Shown in pieces: positions 41,512 through 52,069 of a stretch of DNA of 64,000 nt (the first letter of the stretch is position 1; each line of letters begins with the position of its first letter). A program made the position numbers and the translations under genes. The notes beneath the pieces are model-generated. The model ran no database searches. It was given only the letters and a program-made list of their open reading frames with translations, and was not told the origin of the DNA. Source of the DNA: Bedellia somnulentella (taxonomy: Eukaryota; Arthropoda; Insecta; Lepidoptera; Bedelliidae); the NCBI GenBank assembly GCA_963576735.1, contig OY755191.1, positions 13,855,608-13,919,607 on the forward strand, read 5' to 3'.

Positions 41512-44298
41512 TCAGGGAGTCAGGTTCAAGAACCGACGGACAATCCGAGCCGTATCGAGCAGCACCGCTTTCTGCATTTGTGCTGGAACCGACACGCCAC
41601 AGAAATCCAACCGCCTCAAGTTGGTCGCGAGGCTGGTTGGAATTAACCCGTTCGCGGATAAAACAATTGGGATTATTTCTGTCGAAGTCACACCCCACAT
41701 GTCGGTGATCTCGTGAGCCAGATCGAGATATTTCCTACGCTTCTCGGTTTCGGCTTTCACGAGACCCTCGTCATGAGGGATAGTGACATCCACTAGAAAT
41801 ACCCTCGACTGCGACCGATCCCATACCACGATATCAGGCTTATTCGCTAGAATAGTCCTGTCCGTGATAACGGATCGGTCCCAATAGATTTTGGCACGGT
41901 CGTTTTCTAGGATTGGCTCCGGCAGATACTTGTAATACGGCAGCCTCTGTTGCAAGAGTCCGTATTTCAGAGCGAGCTCCTGATGCAGGATTTTGGCTGC
42001 TTGGTTGTGTCTGTGCAAGTACTCAGTGTTAGCAAGAGCCGAACAACCGGAAATAACATGCCTAAGTGACTCTCCGGGACGGCCACATGCTCGACAAACG
42101 TCTGTGGTACCGTCCTATAGGATGTATTTCCGATAGTTCCGCGTCTTGATAACCTGGTCTTGTATTGCACAGACAAAACCTTCGGTTTCCCCAAAGAGGT
42201 CCCCGAAACGCAGCCAATGCAGGGAGGCTTTACGGTCCACGAAAGGTTCGTGAAGTACCTTGTAAAACCTCCCGTGCAGCTCCTTCTCTTTCCATACGGA
42301 CTCCCGATCAGAGGTGCTAAGTACCTCCGGGGTTCGCCAATCCTGTGAGGCCAACGATAAGGGAGTCAGTCCTTTATCACTAGCGACCACCTCTCCCCGA
42401 ATACTATCATCCGTCATCGTCAAAAAATAGTTTCTGAGGTTGCATACTTCGCGGTTGTGCATGGTTTTGGCACTCAAGAGGCCTCGACCACCACACTTCC
42501 GCGGGATATACAATCTCATAACCGACGACCTCGGATGATGCATTCGATGAGAGGTCATCATCGTGCGGACTCGTCTGTCCAGAGCGTCGAGTTCGGTCTG
42601 AGTCCATCTGAGCACGCCAAATGTGTACATCAGTACAGGCATGACCCAGGAGTTAATGGCTCGGATCTTATTAACGCCTGACAAGTAGCTATTAAGCACA
42701 CTTTTCAGGCGTTCATAAAACTCCTCGCAAACACCCTGTTTCACGTCTGCCACCTTCACACCGATGGTTTGTGACATGCCCAGATACCGGTATGTTTCAG
42801 CCTCGGAGAGTGCCCTCAAATGATTGGTGCCGACATCGACACCATCAGAGTGCACGACATGGCCCTTCTCAACATGAATGACCGCACACTTATCGACCCC
42901 GAGCTCCACCTTGACGGAACCACTGAAATCGTTAGTGATCGTCAGTAGCTCCGCCAATCTGTCAGCCGTGGGGGCGTAAAGCTTCAGGTCATCCATGTAA
43001 AGGAGATGAGGCAAGCGTGGTCATCCTCTCCGAAACTGAAAGCCCGTCCCCGAATTCTCCAAGAGTGTACTTAGAGGATTCAGGGCCAAGCAAAACCAAA
43101 CTGGACTCAGGCAATCGCCCTGGAAAATCCCTCGCCTTATATCAATTTGGTCATCCGCATCCGTCATCCGCTGACCGTCTAAACTCAGGATCGTTCCCCA
43201 GCACCCCATACATTGCCCGAGGAAGTGTCGAACTGCACTATCAATTTTGTACAGCTCGAGGACCCTCATGAGCCATGTATGAGGTACCGAATCGAACGCC
43301 TTCCTGTAGTCTATCCAGCCAGCGGAGAAGTTCCGACGGTTGCGTTTGACCAGTTGGCTTACGACCGCGTCGATGAGGAGCAGCTCCTTGCTACCGCGAC
43401 TACCGCCCCTACATCCGTTCTGAGCTCCAGAGATCACATTGTTATCAACAATGTGTTGAGTAATCTTGGAGCTCAGAACGGATGTCAAGGTCTTGTAAAT
43501 TGTACAAAGACAAGTAATGGGGCGGTATTGTGATGGATCCGCGGTAGCATCGCTCTTTGGAGCTAAATGAGTGACCCCAGTAGTTAAGAAGTTCGGGAGC
43601 GTCCCACTCTCGAGGGCGATTTGGAACTGACGGGCGAGAGTAGCGTGACAGCGCGTGAACCCCTTCAACCAGTAATGGTGCAATCCGTCCGGCCCCGGAC
43701 TTTTCCAGTTCGGAGCCTTACAGATCGCAGCCACCACATCCTCCTCGGATATGTTGACGGGGTTCATGGGCGCTATGGGCTCGCACGCTCCCTCGACCGC
43801 CTCGAACCATCGGCCCTCTTCGTGATCAACAGGCAGCGACCAAAGCCCACGCCAAAAGGCAACTACATCGGCTTTTTCCGGTCGCTGACCTGTCGAAACC
43901 ACATCGGGACGCTCCAAAGTTCTGTAGAACTTCTTCTGGTCACTCATGAAGAGACGATTCTGTTGGTACCTCTTTACCCTTTCAGAATATCGCCTAATTC
44001 GCTTACCCCAAGCAGCGATCTTCTGCTTCAGATCATCGATGCGCTCCACCAGTCTACAGGCAAACTCCGGTGAGTTGTCAAAGACATTCCTACCAGGGAA
44101 TGCCTCCCTGACGAAGCGCACCACCCTCGGCCTATTGTTGCCTGATCTGAAGCTGGTCAGTTTGCCGATGAGGACCCTGGCCCTTGTGATACGGCTTTCA
44201 ATCCGCCTCATCCAGGCTGGTCTAGTTCTAGTCCTGGGACTAGTACTGCCAGCCTGGCGGGAGCCACCAGCTCTTGTTGGCGGCATCCTAACGCCGAC
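41512..44298 (-). pseudogene. Dong copy B ORF, downstream part: RT, zinc knuckle, endonuclease
   Basis: RT motifs: SPGPDGLHHYWLKGF, APKSDATADPSQYRPITCLC, GWIDYRKAFDSVPHTWLMRV, IFQGDCLSPVWFCLALNPL and the catalytic HLLYMDDLKLYA. The knuckle (CRACGRPGESLRHVISGC) lies past the TAG at 42117. The endonuclease keeps KPDIVVWDRS and VFLVDVTIPHDE. The TGA at 43021 lies between the RRG of the RT palm and the YMDD box; copy D has GGA there. The stop codons make this copy inactive. Confidence 0.85.
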
Positions 44299-44311
44299 AA
44301 ATTGACAAACT

Positions 44312-44643
44312 TTTTTAAATCTTTTTGTTCATGAAAACCTCATGTGGGGATTATTACTAATAAATAAAGAATAAATAAAGGAAGTTAGGCGTTTTCAACA
44401 TTTGCATTCTATCTGAAAAGGTAGACAAGTGGCCTTCCGAATTAGTAAAAAATTCGGAGGTAGGAAACGCAAACACTACTTAAACGTGTAAACGAAATAA
44501 AGGATAGAGGAATTTCGCACTGGCAGCCAACTGACACGGTAGCTCAGTTGGCAGAGCGTCCGGGGCGTTTACCCGAGGTCGCGGGTTCGATCCCCGCCTG
44601 TGTCGAAATTTTTCTTTCCTTTATTTATTCTTTATTTATTAGT
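44312..44643 (+). repeat. SINE-C inserted in Dong B, 13-bp target duplication
   Basis: AAATTGACAAACT at 44299-44311 and 44644-44656. In reverse the copy ends in an A-rich tail (TGAACAAAAAGATTTAAAAA); forward it holds the tRNA-like part at 44530-44604 (GGTAGCTCAGTTGGCAGAGC; GCGGGTTCGATCCCCGC). The unique middle has the TTCCGAATT..AATTCGGA hairpin. Confidence 0.88.
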
Positions 44644-44656
44644 AAATTGACAAACT

Positions 44657-45525
44657 GTCATTGCGGCGCCAAAGAGAATTGAATCCGTATCCCAAAGGTC
44701 CATGCTGCTCTCTAAAAATGAGGGCAGCATGTTATTGACGGCCTCAACGACATCCCGAACCTTAATGCTGAGAGGAACTCGGGGCAGCCTTGGCCTCCTT
44801 TCGAGAGGCACTTGGCGATATTCCAGGATCGTCTCTTCGAGTGCGCTCCTCACCAAATCCAAATCCAGGGAGACTGTTCCCCAATCGCTTTCCGCACCAC
44901 CCACATCCGGCAGGTTAGCAATTGGCTCCCTCCGTACTTCCCGTTCAGGGACTGGAGGGAGAACCTGCAAAGGTGGCTCTTCGTCTAGCGGGGGAACAGC
45001 CTCGCGTCGCAATTGTTCGAGTTCGGTAGTGCTAAAAAGTTCTGAGCGCTGTATGTACCGAACTCGATCCGCCAGGTTTTGTTCTGTGACGGTCAAATTG
45101 GGCTCCAGCCGCAGAAATTCGCGGTACATTGCTGCCCGATAACCCGTCCGCCCAGTTCTTGAACCCGAGGCCCTATATAGAATATAGGCCCGCATGGCAT
45201 TTCTATTCATTTCGACCGTCCATGCCATGCGGCGCCTTGTTCCACCAGCGGCGGGCACCGACTGCTGGGACTGAGTTGCCCCAGTCCCAACCGATGCCAA
45301 GCCATCTGGTGGCTGAGGTGGTCGCGCAGACCGGCCAGGTGGTCGGGCCGGTCTGCGGCGGCTGGGGGACTGCATGCTGCCACGTCCAGCCCCAGCTCCA
45401 GACGTGCCCCTTCGATCACCCAAGGGAAGCGGCCCTATACGCTCATCATTATTACAGTTTGCCATTATGATGAACGAATATTCACCCGGGGTTTCACTCA
45501 CTTGCCCCGGGGAGACCGTTGTCAC
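44657..45525 (-). pseudogene. Dong copy B ORF, N-terminal part
   Basis: Starts at ATG 45525, or at the internal MANCNND. A Pro/Arg/Ser-rich stretch (RRRPARPPGRSARPPQPP) leads to the conserved block MNRNAMRAYILYRASGSRTG, then RLEPNLTVTEQNLADRVRYI, which marks R4/Dong-clade proteins. An acidic, proline-rich linker follows (PPLDEEPPLQVLPPVPEREV). It joins the RT part in frame when the SINE-C plus one duplication (345 bp, 115 codons) are removed. Confidence 0.82.
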
Positions 45526-45664
45526 CCTATTCAGCGCTGGGACCAGTTTGTAGACACGGTCAATACCTACAAACTCAAGCGCAGACTATTTGCAAAGCCG
45601 GAATGGCAAATATATCATCCTGCCATTCCAACAATGGGCGGTGGGGTCGTCACATCCCTACGCC

Positions 45665-45684
45665 TTATTATTATTATTATTATT
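45665..45684. repeat. TTA tract between Dong B and Dong C
   Basis: About six to seven TTA units. It is both the 5' flank of B and the 3' target of C. Confidence 0.85.
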
Positions 45685-46726
45685 TTGGCATTACTTTTAG
45701 TTCCTCGCCTCTCCCATGGCCGAAAAAGAAAATATAAATTTTAAATGGGAGAGGCGGTACTCCACGACAAAAGAACAGTCGGTCGGGGTCAGGGAGTCAG
45801 GTTCAAGAACCGACGGACGATCCGAGCCGTATCGAGCAGCACCGCTTTCTGCATTTGTGCTGGAACCGACACGCCACAGAAATCCAACCGCCTCAAGTTG
45901 GTCGCGAGGCTGGTTGGAATTAACCCGTTCGCGGACAAAACAATTGGGATTATTTCTGTCGAAGTCACACCCCACATGTCGGTGATCTCGTGAGCCAGAT
46001 CGAGATATTTCCGACGCTTCTCGGCGTCGGCTTTCACGAGACCCTCGTCATGAGGGATAGTGACATCCACTAGAAATACCCTCGACTGCGACCGATCCCA
46101 TACCACGATATCAGGCTTATTCGCTAGAATAGTCCTGTCCGTGATAACGGATCGGTCCCAATAGATTTTGGCACGGTCGTTTTCTAGGATTGGCTCCGGC
46201 AGATACTTGTAATACGGCAGCCTCTGTTGCAAGAGTCCGTATTTCAGAGCGAGCTCCTGATGCAGGATTTTGGCTGCTTGGTTGTGTCTGTGCAAGTACT
46301 CAGTGTTAGCAAGAGCCGAACAACCGGAAATAACATGCCTAAGTGACTCTCCGGGACGGCCACATGCTCGACAAACGTCTGTGGTACCGTCCTATAGGAT
46401 GTATTTCCGATAGTTCCGCGTCTTGATAACCTGGTCTTGTATTGCACAGACAAAACCTTCGGTTTCCCCAAAGAGGTCCCCGAAACGCAGCCAATGCAGG
46501 GAGGCTTTACGGTCCACGAAAGGTTCGTGAAGTACCTTGTAAAACCTCCCGTGCAGCTCCTTCTCTTTCCATACGGACTCCCGATCAGAGGTGCTAAGTA
46601 CCTCCGGGGTTCGCCAATCCTGTGAGGCCAACGATAAGGGAGTCAGTCCTTTATCACTAGCGACCACCTCTCCCCGAACACTATCATCCGTCATCGTCAA
46701 AAAATAGTTTCTGAGGTTGCATACCT
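45685..46726 (-). mobile_element. Dong copy C: 5'-truncated 3' part
   Basis: Carries the endonuclease, the knuckle and part of the upstream region, then stops at GGTTGCATACC(T). It shares the TAG at 46392-46394 and the ACAAACGTC variant with B, against A and D. Confidence 0.85.
45789..46391 (-). pseudogene. Dong copy C endonuclease fragment
   Basis: The frame from 46295 reads LHQELALKYGLLQQRLPYYK, then AKIYWDRSVITDRT, NKPDIVVWDRSQSRVFLVDV and ITDMWGVTSTEIIP. The codon after YRKYIL is TAG, as in B. There is no RT, so it is not functional. Confidence 0.75.
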
Positions 46727-46760
46727 ATGTACTATTATTATATACCATGTATTATTATTT
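46727..46760. repeat. TTA-rich junction between Dong C and Dong D
   Basis: CTATTATTATATACC and GTATTATTATT. Imperfect TTA tract. Confidence 0.75.
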
Positions 46761-49700
46761 CGGAAAACATTTTTGTTTCTCGCCTCTCCCATGGCCGAAA
46801 ATGAAAATATAAATTTTAAATGGGAGAGGTGGTACTCCCCGACAAAAGCACAGTCTGTCGGGGTCAGGGAGTCAGGTTCAAGAACCGACGGACGATCCGA
46901 GCCGTATCGAGCAGCACCGCTTTCTGCATTTGTGCTGGAACCGACACGCCACAGAAATCCAACCGCCTCAAGTTGGTCGCGAGACTGGTTGGAATTAACC
47001 CGTTCGCGGACAAAACAATTGGGATTATTTCTGTCGAAGTCACACCCCACATGTCGGTGATCTCGTGAGCCAGATCGAGATATTTCCGACGCTTCTCGGT
47101 TTCGGCTTTTACGAGACCCTCGTCATGAGGGATAGTGACATCCACTAGAAACACCCTCGACTGCGACCGATCCCATACCACGATATCAGGCTTATTCGCT
47201 AGAATAGTCCTGTCCGTGATAACAGATCGGTCCCAATAGATTTTGGCACGGTCGTTTTCTAGGATTGGCTCCGGCAGATACTTGTAATACGGCAGCCTCT
47301 GTTGCAAGAGTCCGTATTTTAGAGCGAGCTCCTGATGCAGGATTTTGGCTGCTTGGTTGTGCCTGTGCAAGTACTCAGTGTTAGCAAGAGCCGAACAACC
47401 GGAAATAACATGCCTAAGTGACTCTCCGGGACGGCCACATGCTCGACAGATGTCTGTGGTACCGTCCTTTAGGATGTATTTCCGATAGTTCCGCGTCTTG
47501 ATAACCTGGTCCTGTATTGCACAGACAAAACCTTCGGTTTCCCCAAAGAGGTCCCCGAAACGCAGCCAATGCAGGGAGGCTTTACGGTCCACGAAAGGTT
47601 CGTGAAGTACCTTGTAAAACCTCCCGTGCAGCTCCTTCTCTTTCCATACGGACTCCCGATCAGAGGTGCTAAGTACCTCCGGGTTTCGCCAATCCTGTGA
47701 GGCCAACGATAAGGGAGTCAGTCCTTTATCACTAGCGACCACCTCTCCCCGAATACTATCATCCGTCATCGTCAAAAAATAGTTTCTGAGGTTGCATACC
47801 TCGCGGTTGTGCATGGTTTTGGCACTCAAGAGGCCTCGACCACCACACTTCCGCGGGATATACAATCTCATAACCGACGATCTCGGATGATGCATTCGAT
47901 GAGAGGTCATCGTCGTGCGGACTCGTCTGTCCAGAGCGTCTAGTTCGGACTGAGTCCATCTGAGCACGCCAAACGTGTACATCAGTACAGGCATGACCCA
48001 GGAGTTAATGGCTCGGATCTTATTAACGCCTGACAAGTAGCTATTAAGCACACTTTTCAGGCGTTCATAAAACTCCTCGCAAACACCCTGTTTCACGTCT
48101 GCCACCTTCACACCGATGGTTTGTGACATGCCCAGATACCGGTATGTTTCAGCCTCGGAGAGTGCCCTCAAATGATTGGTGCCGACATCGACACCATCAG
48201 AGTGCACGACATGCCCCTTCTCCACATGAACGACCGCACACTTATCGACCCCGAGCTCCATCTTGACGGAACCACTGAAATCATTAGTGATCGTCAGTAG
48301 CTCCGCCAATCTGTCAGCCGTGGGGGCGTAAAGCTTCAGGTCATCCATGTAGAGGAGATGAGGCAAGCGTGGTCCGCCTCTCCGAAACTGAAAGCCTGTC
48401 CCTGAATTCTCCAAGAGTGTGCTTAAAGGATTCAGAGCCAAGCAAAACCAAACTGGACTCAGGCAATCGCCCTGGAAAATTCCTCGCCTTATATCAATTT
48501 GGTCATCCGCGTCCGTCATTCGCTGACCGTCTAAACTCAGGATCGTTCTCCAGCACCCCATACACTGCCCGAGGAAGTGTCGAACTGCACTATCAATTTT
48601 GTACAGCTCGAGGACCCTCATGAGCCATGTATGAGGTACCGAATCGAACGCCTTCCTGTAGTCTATCCAGCCAGCGGAGAAGTTCCGACGGTTGCGTTTG
48701 ACCAGTTGGCCTTCGACCGCATCGATGAGGAGTAGCTCCTTGCTACCGCGACTACCGCCCCTACATCCGTTCTGAGCTCCAGAGATCACATTGTTATCAA
48801 CAATGTGTTGAGTAATCTTGGAGCTCAGAACGGATGTCAAGGTCTTGTAAATTGTACAAAGACAAGTAATGGGGCGGTATTGTGATGGATCCGCGGTAGC
48901 ATCGCTCTTTGGAGCTAAATGAGTGACCCCAGTAGTTAAGAAGTTCGGGAGCGTCCCACTCTCGAGGGCGATTTGGAACTGACGGGCGAGAGTAGCGTGA
49001 CAGCGCGTGAACCCCTTCAACCAGTAATGGTGCAATCCGTCCGGCCCCGGACTTTTCCAGTTCGGAGCCTTACGGATCGCAGCCACCACATCCTCCTCGG
49101 ATATGTTGACGGGGTTCATGGGCGCTATGGGCTCGCACGCTCCCTCGACCGCCTCGAACCATCGGCCCTCTTTGTGATCAACAGGCAGCGACCAAAGCCC
49201 ACGCCAAAAGGCAACTACATCTGCTTTTTCCGGTCGCTGACCTGTCGAAAACACATCGAGACGCTCCAAAGTTCTGTAGAACTTCTTCTGGTCACTCATG
49301 AAGAGACGATTCTGTTGATACCTCTTTACCCTTTCAGAATATCGCCTAATTCGCTTACCCCAAGCAGCGATCTTCTGCTTCAGATCATCGATGCGCTCCA
49401 CTAGTCTACAGGCAAACTCCGGTGAGTTGTCAAAAACATTCTCACCAGGGAATGCCTCCCTGACGAAGCGCACCACCCTCGGCCTATTGTTGCCTGATCT
49501 GAAGCTGGTCAGTTTGCCGATGAGGACCCTGGCCCTTGTGATACGGCTTTCAATCCGCCTCATCCAGGCTGGTCTAGTTCTAGTCCTGGGACTAGTACTG
49601 CCAGCCTGGCGGGAGCCACCAGCTCTTGTTGGCAGCATCCTGACGCCGACAATTTGACACACTGTCATTGCGGCGCCAAAGAGAATTGAATCCGTATCCC

Positions 49701-50180
49701 AAAGGTCCATGCTGCTCTCTAAAAATGAGGGCAGCATGTTATTGACGGCCTCAACGACATCCCGAACCTTGATGCTGAGAGGAACTCGGGGCAGCCTTGG
49801 CCTCCTTTCGAGAGGCACTTGGCGATATTCCAGGATCGTCTCTTCGAGTGCGCTCCTCACCAAATCCAAATCCAGGGAGACTGTTCCCCAATCGCTATCC
49901 GCACCACCCACATCCGGCAGGTTAGCAATTGGCTCCCTCCGTACTTCCCGTTCAGGGACTGGAGGGAGAACCTGCAAAGGTGGCTCTTCGTCTAGCGGAG
50001 GAACAGCCTCGCGTCGCAATTGTTCGAGTTCGGTAGTGCTAAAAAGTTCTGAGCGCTGTATGTACCGAACTCGATCCGCCAGGTTTTGTTCTGTGACGGT
50101 CAAATTGGGCTCCAGCCGCAGAAATTCGCGGTACATTGCTGCCCGATAACCCGTCCGCCCAGTTCTTGATCCTGAGGCCC
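46761..50180 (-). mobile_element. Dong copy D: 5'-truncated but open
   Basis: 3.4 kb, in frame throughout. It is cut near the AGSRTGRTG block, about 135 codons short of the B start. The TTA tract 50181-50203 adjoins the truncation. Confidence 0.9.
46864..50136 (-). CDS. Dong copy D ORF: 1090 codons, RT plus restriction-like endonuclease
   Basis: The only long intact frame of this clade here. First Met is internal (MYREFLRLEPNLTVTEQNLA), because the real N-terminus is truncated away. Then the Pro-rich linker, the Arg-rich block (SRTRTRPAWMRRIESRITRA-like), the RT (SPGPDGLHHYW; DYRKAFDSVPHTW; FQGDCLSPVW; catalytic LYMDDLKLYA), the knuckle CX2CX8HX4C and the PD..D-type endonuclease (KPDIVVWDRS; VFLVDVTIPH; KRRKYLDLAHE). 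All catalytic residues I can place are present. The missing N-terminus would include target-binding sequence, so independent activity is doubtful. No promoter remains. It might still provide enzyme in trans if expressed from flanking DNA. Confidence 0.85.
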   Translation of the reverse strand: MYREFLRLEPNLTVTEQNLADRVRYIQRSELFSTTELEQLRREAVPPLDEEPPLQVLPPVPEREVRREPIANLPDVGGADSDWGTVSLDLDLVRSALEETILEYRQVPLERRPRLPRVPLSIKVRDVVEAVNNMLPSFLESSMDLWDTDSILFGAAMTVCQIVGVRMLPTRAGGSRQAGSTSPRTRTRPAWMRRIESRITRARVLIGKLTSFRSGNNRPRVVRFVREAFPGENVFDNSPEFACRLVERIDDLKQKIAAWGKRIRRYSERVKRYQQNRLFMSDQKKFYRTLERLDVFSTGQRPEKADVVAFWRGLWSLPVDHKEGRWFEAVEGACEPIAPMNPVNISEEDVVAAIRKAPNWKSPGPDGLHHYWLKGFTRCHATLARQFQIALESGTLPNFLTTGVTHLAPKSDATADPSQYRPITCLCTIYKTLTSVLSSKITQHIVDNNVISGAQNGCRGGSRGSKELLLIDAVEGQLVKRNRRNFSAGWIDYRKAFDSVPHTWLMRVLELYKIDSAVRHFLGQCMGCWRTILSLDGQRMTDADDQIDIRRGIFQGDCLSPVWFCLALNPLSTLLENSGTGFQFRRGGPRLPHLLYMDDLKLYAPTADRLAELLTITNDFSGSVKMELGVDKCAVVHVEKGHVVHSDGVDVGTNHLRALSEAETYRYLGMSQTIGVKVADVKQGVCEEFYERLKSVLNSYLSGVNKIRAINSWVMPVLMYTFGVLRWTQSELDALDRRVRTTMTSHRMHHPRSSVMRLYIPRKCGGRGLLSAKTMHNREVCNLRNYFLTMTDDSIRGEVVASDKGLTPLSLASQDWRNPEVLSTSDRESVWKEKELHGRFYKVLHEPFVDRKASLHWLRFGDLFGETEGFVCAIQDQVIKTRNYRKYILKDGTTDICRACGRPGESLRHVISGCSALANTEYLHRHNQAAKILHQELALKYGLLQQRLPYYKYLPEPILENDRAKIYWDRSVITDRTILANKPDIVVWDRSQSRVFLVDVTIPHDEGLVKAETEKRRKYLDLAHEITDMWGVTSTEIIPIVLSANGLIPTSLATNLRRLDFCGVSVPAQMQKAVLLDTARIVRRFLNLTP

Positions 50181-50203
50181 TTATTATATTATTATTATTA
50201 TTA
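50181..50203. repeat. TTA tract at the 5' side of Dong D
   Basis: TTATTATATTATTATTATTA with one TAT break. Confidence 0.85.
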
Positions 50204-50481
50204 TATGTATGTATTGGCTGTGATATCCCATGAATTTTCCGTGTAGTTCCGGTTTACAATGTCACTAGTCACTATACCCCTTCCTACATACAAAGCGACT
50301 ATTTAATATTATTGTTTTCATTAATTCCTATATGTAGTGTAATAAGAAAATATTTAGATTAAATAAAAAACTAAAACAAACAAACAAATCCAGATTTGTT
50401 ACGCCGCGAAACAGTAAAATGACGCCAATTTAAATATAAAACATTAGGATTTTAATTTTATATTTAAACGTTCATTGTTAC
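50204..50481. other. AT-rich stretch, nothing recognised
   Basis: No gene or known repeat was recognised. Confidence 0.45.
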
Positions 50482-50730
50482 CGTGTAGTGCCGGCTTAGA
50501 ATGTCGCTACCCCTTTCTACCCACGGGTGTCGTAAGAGGCGACTAAGGGTATTGGGGCTTTTTTATTGGATTTTTGGGCGATGCGGTTGGAGACCCATCA
50601 CCAAAAACCTTTATTCTTACCATCTTTTCCCCAGTTAACTTCCAAAAGTGGCTGAGGAATTTATAATTCCTTAGCTCTGGTTACCCCTTCTAGGGAAATA
50701 TAGCCGTGAGTATATGTATGTATGTACATT
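50482..50730 (+). repeat. SINE-A (subfamily iii)
   Basis: CGTGTAGTGCCGGCTTAGAA head with TGTCGCTACCCC and the CCACGGGTGTCGTAAGAGG block. Full tail. Confidence 0.85.
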
Positions 50731-50960
50731 CATTGCAGAGTTGCAACATAGAACATAGAACTTTGATGATATGAAGTATTTTATAATGTACACAAAATCC
50801 TAGTTTTGATTTTGAAAGTGCACTAATGGGGTGTTCCGCACACATGGTCTTGATTTTAACTAAAATTAATATTTTTTGTTGTATTGTAAAGTAACACTCA
50901 TATTTTTTTTAGCCAGCGTCTTGGCTAATTTACCTTATGACTAACATATACTAGATACTA
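50731..50960. other. AT-rich stretch, nothing recognised
   Basis: No gene or known repeat was recognised. Confidence 0.45.
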
Positions 50961-50961
50961 A

Positions 50962-51300
50962 TAAATCAAGGAAAAAAAATTCGACATCAGCAGGACTTGA
51001 ACCAACGACATCCCGCCCCCTGATTATGTATCTTTTGCGAGTGACGATTGTGTCGCAAGTTGCACGATTGACGTTGTCAATGTCATAAATTTGTATGCGA
51101 TCTGACACTTTTTACAGCGACAATATTGCAACTTGCGACACACTCCCCGGTCGCTCTGCCGACTGAGCTATGGTAGCAATTTACCACTATTGCGAAAATT
51201 CTTTATTTGTCGCGGGTTCAAGTTCTGCTGGTGACGAGATTTTTCTTTCATTGATTGATTAGTATTATAATCCCCACATGAGGTTTCCTTCACAAACAAA
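50962..51300. repeat. SINE-C relative in foldback form
   Basis: Antisense tRNA-like part (AGCAGGACTTGAACC) at 50989 and sense part at 51205 (GTCGCGGGTTCAAGTTCTGC) mirror each other. It also has the sense antisense pair TGCCGACTGAGCTATGG. The outer TAATCCCCACATGAGGTTTC block ends it. A small palindromic element sits inside (51049-51142). Confidence 0.65.
51049..51142. mobile_element. 94-bp miniature element with TGTGTCGCAAGTTGCA ends
   Basis: TGTGTCGCAAGTTGCA (51049-51064) is exactly inverted at 51127-51142. Confidence 0.6.
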
Positions 51301-51307
51301 GTCTAAT

Positions 51308-51575
51308 TACATACATACATACATATCCTCACAGCTATAAATCCCTAAAAGGGGTAGCCAGAGCTGAGGAATTAGAAATTCCTCAGCCACTTTTAGAATT
51401 TGCGTGGGCAAAAGATGGTGAAATAAAGGTTGTTGGTGATGGGTCTCCAACCGCATCGCCCAAAAATCCCTTAAAACCGCTAAGCTTAAAACCCCAATAC
51501 CGTTAGTCGTCTTTTACGTACACCCACCGGAAGAAATGGGGTAGTGCTATTCTAAGCCGACACTACACAGCTAAT
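51308..51575 (-). repeat. SINE-A (subfamily i, reverse)
   Basis: (CATA)n start, TATAAATCCCTAAAAGGGG, CGTACACCCACCGGAAG, end CGACACTACACAGCT. Confidence 0.85.
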
Positions 51576-51806
51576 ATATATAATAAAGTCTAATTATATG
51601 GCAGATACACTTAAGATTTTTTATTTAAATTTATTAAACTATATTCAGTCTCTATTTCGTTATGTTATCGCTGGTCTCACTGGCTGGCACTGAAAGATAA
51701 GTGTGTTTTTCAGTTAAAATGAAAATTTTACAATTTCATACATTTTAAAATAGTTAAATTTTTCATATCATTTTACTTTTTGTATAGTTGTTAATGATTA
51801 CAATAA

Positions 51807-52052
51807 CATACATACATACACGGCTATTTATCCCTAAACGGGGTGGCCAGAGCTTTGGAAATAAAATATTCCTCAGCCACTTTTAGAAGTTAAGTGGGGA
51901 AAAGATGGTAGTAATAAATAATTTTTGGTGACGGGTCTCCAACCACATCGCCCAAAAGTTACTTAAAAAGCCCCTATACCCTTAGTCGCCTCTTACGATC
52001 ACCCACGGGTAGATATGGGGTAGTGCTATTCTAAGCCGACACTACACAGCAT
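51807..52052 (-). repeat. SINE-A (subfamily ii, reverse)
   Basis: (CATA)n start, CGATCACCCACGGGTAG, end CCGACACTACACAGC. Confidence 0.85.
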
Positions 52053-52069
52053 TACAATAAATGTAGTCA

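Larger units (their letters stand above)
41410..45664 (-). mobile_element. Dong copy B: full-length R4/Dong-clade LINE, disrupted
   Basis: One long ORF with the N-terminal Dong-type block, RT, CCHC knuckle and restriction-like endonuclease. Length is about 3.9 kb after removing the SINE-C. Both ends meet TTA tracts. The ORF has a TGA (43021-43023) and a TAG (42115-42117) and is split by the SINE-C at 44312-44643. It has about 140 bp of 5' UTR above 45525. Dong of Bombyx is known to insert in TAA repeats, which these flanks match. Confidence 0.88.

Noticed and set aside
43621..44073. 150-codon plus-strand frame
   Set aside because: Antisense of the Dong RT region, no domain of its own.
44702..45142. 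146-codon plus-strand frame inside Dong B (and its twin at 49709-50149)
   Set aside because: It is the antisense shadow of the conserved Dong N-terminal frame. Its presence in both copies follows from copy identity.
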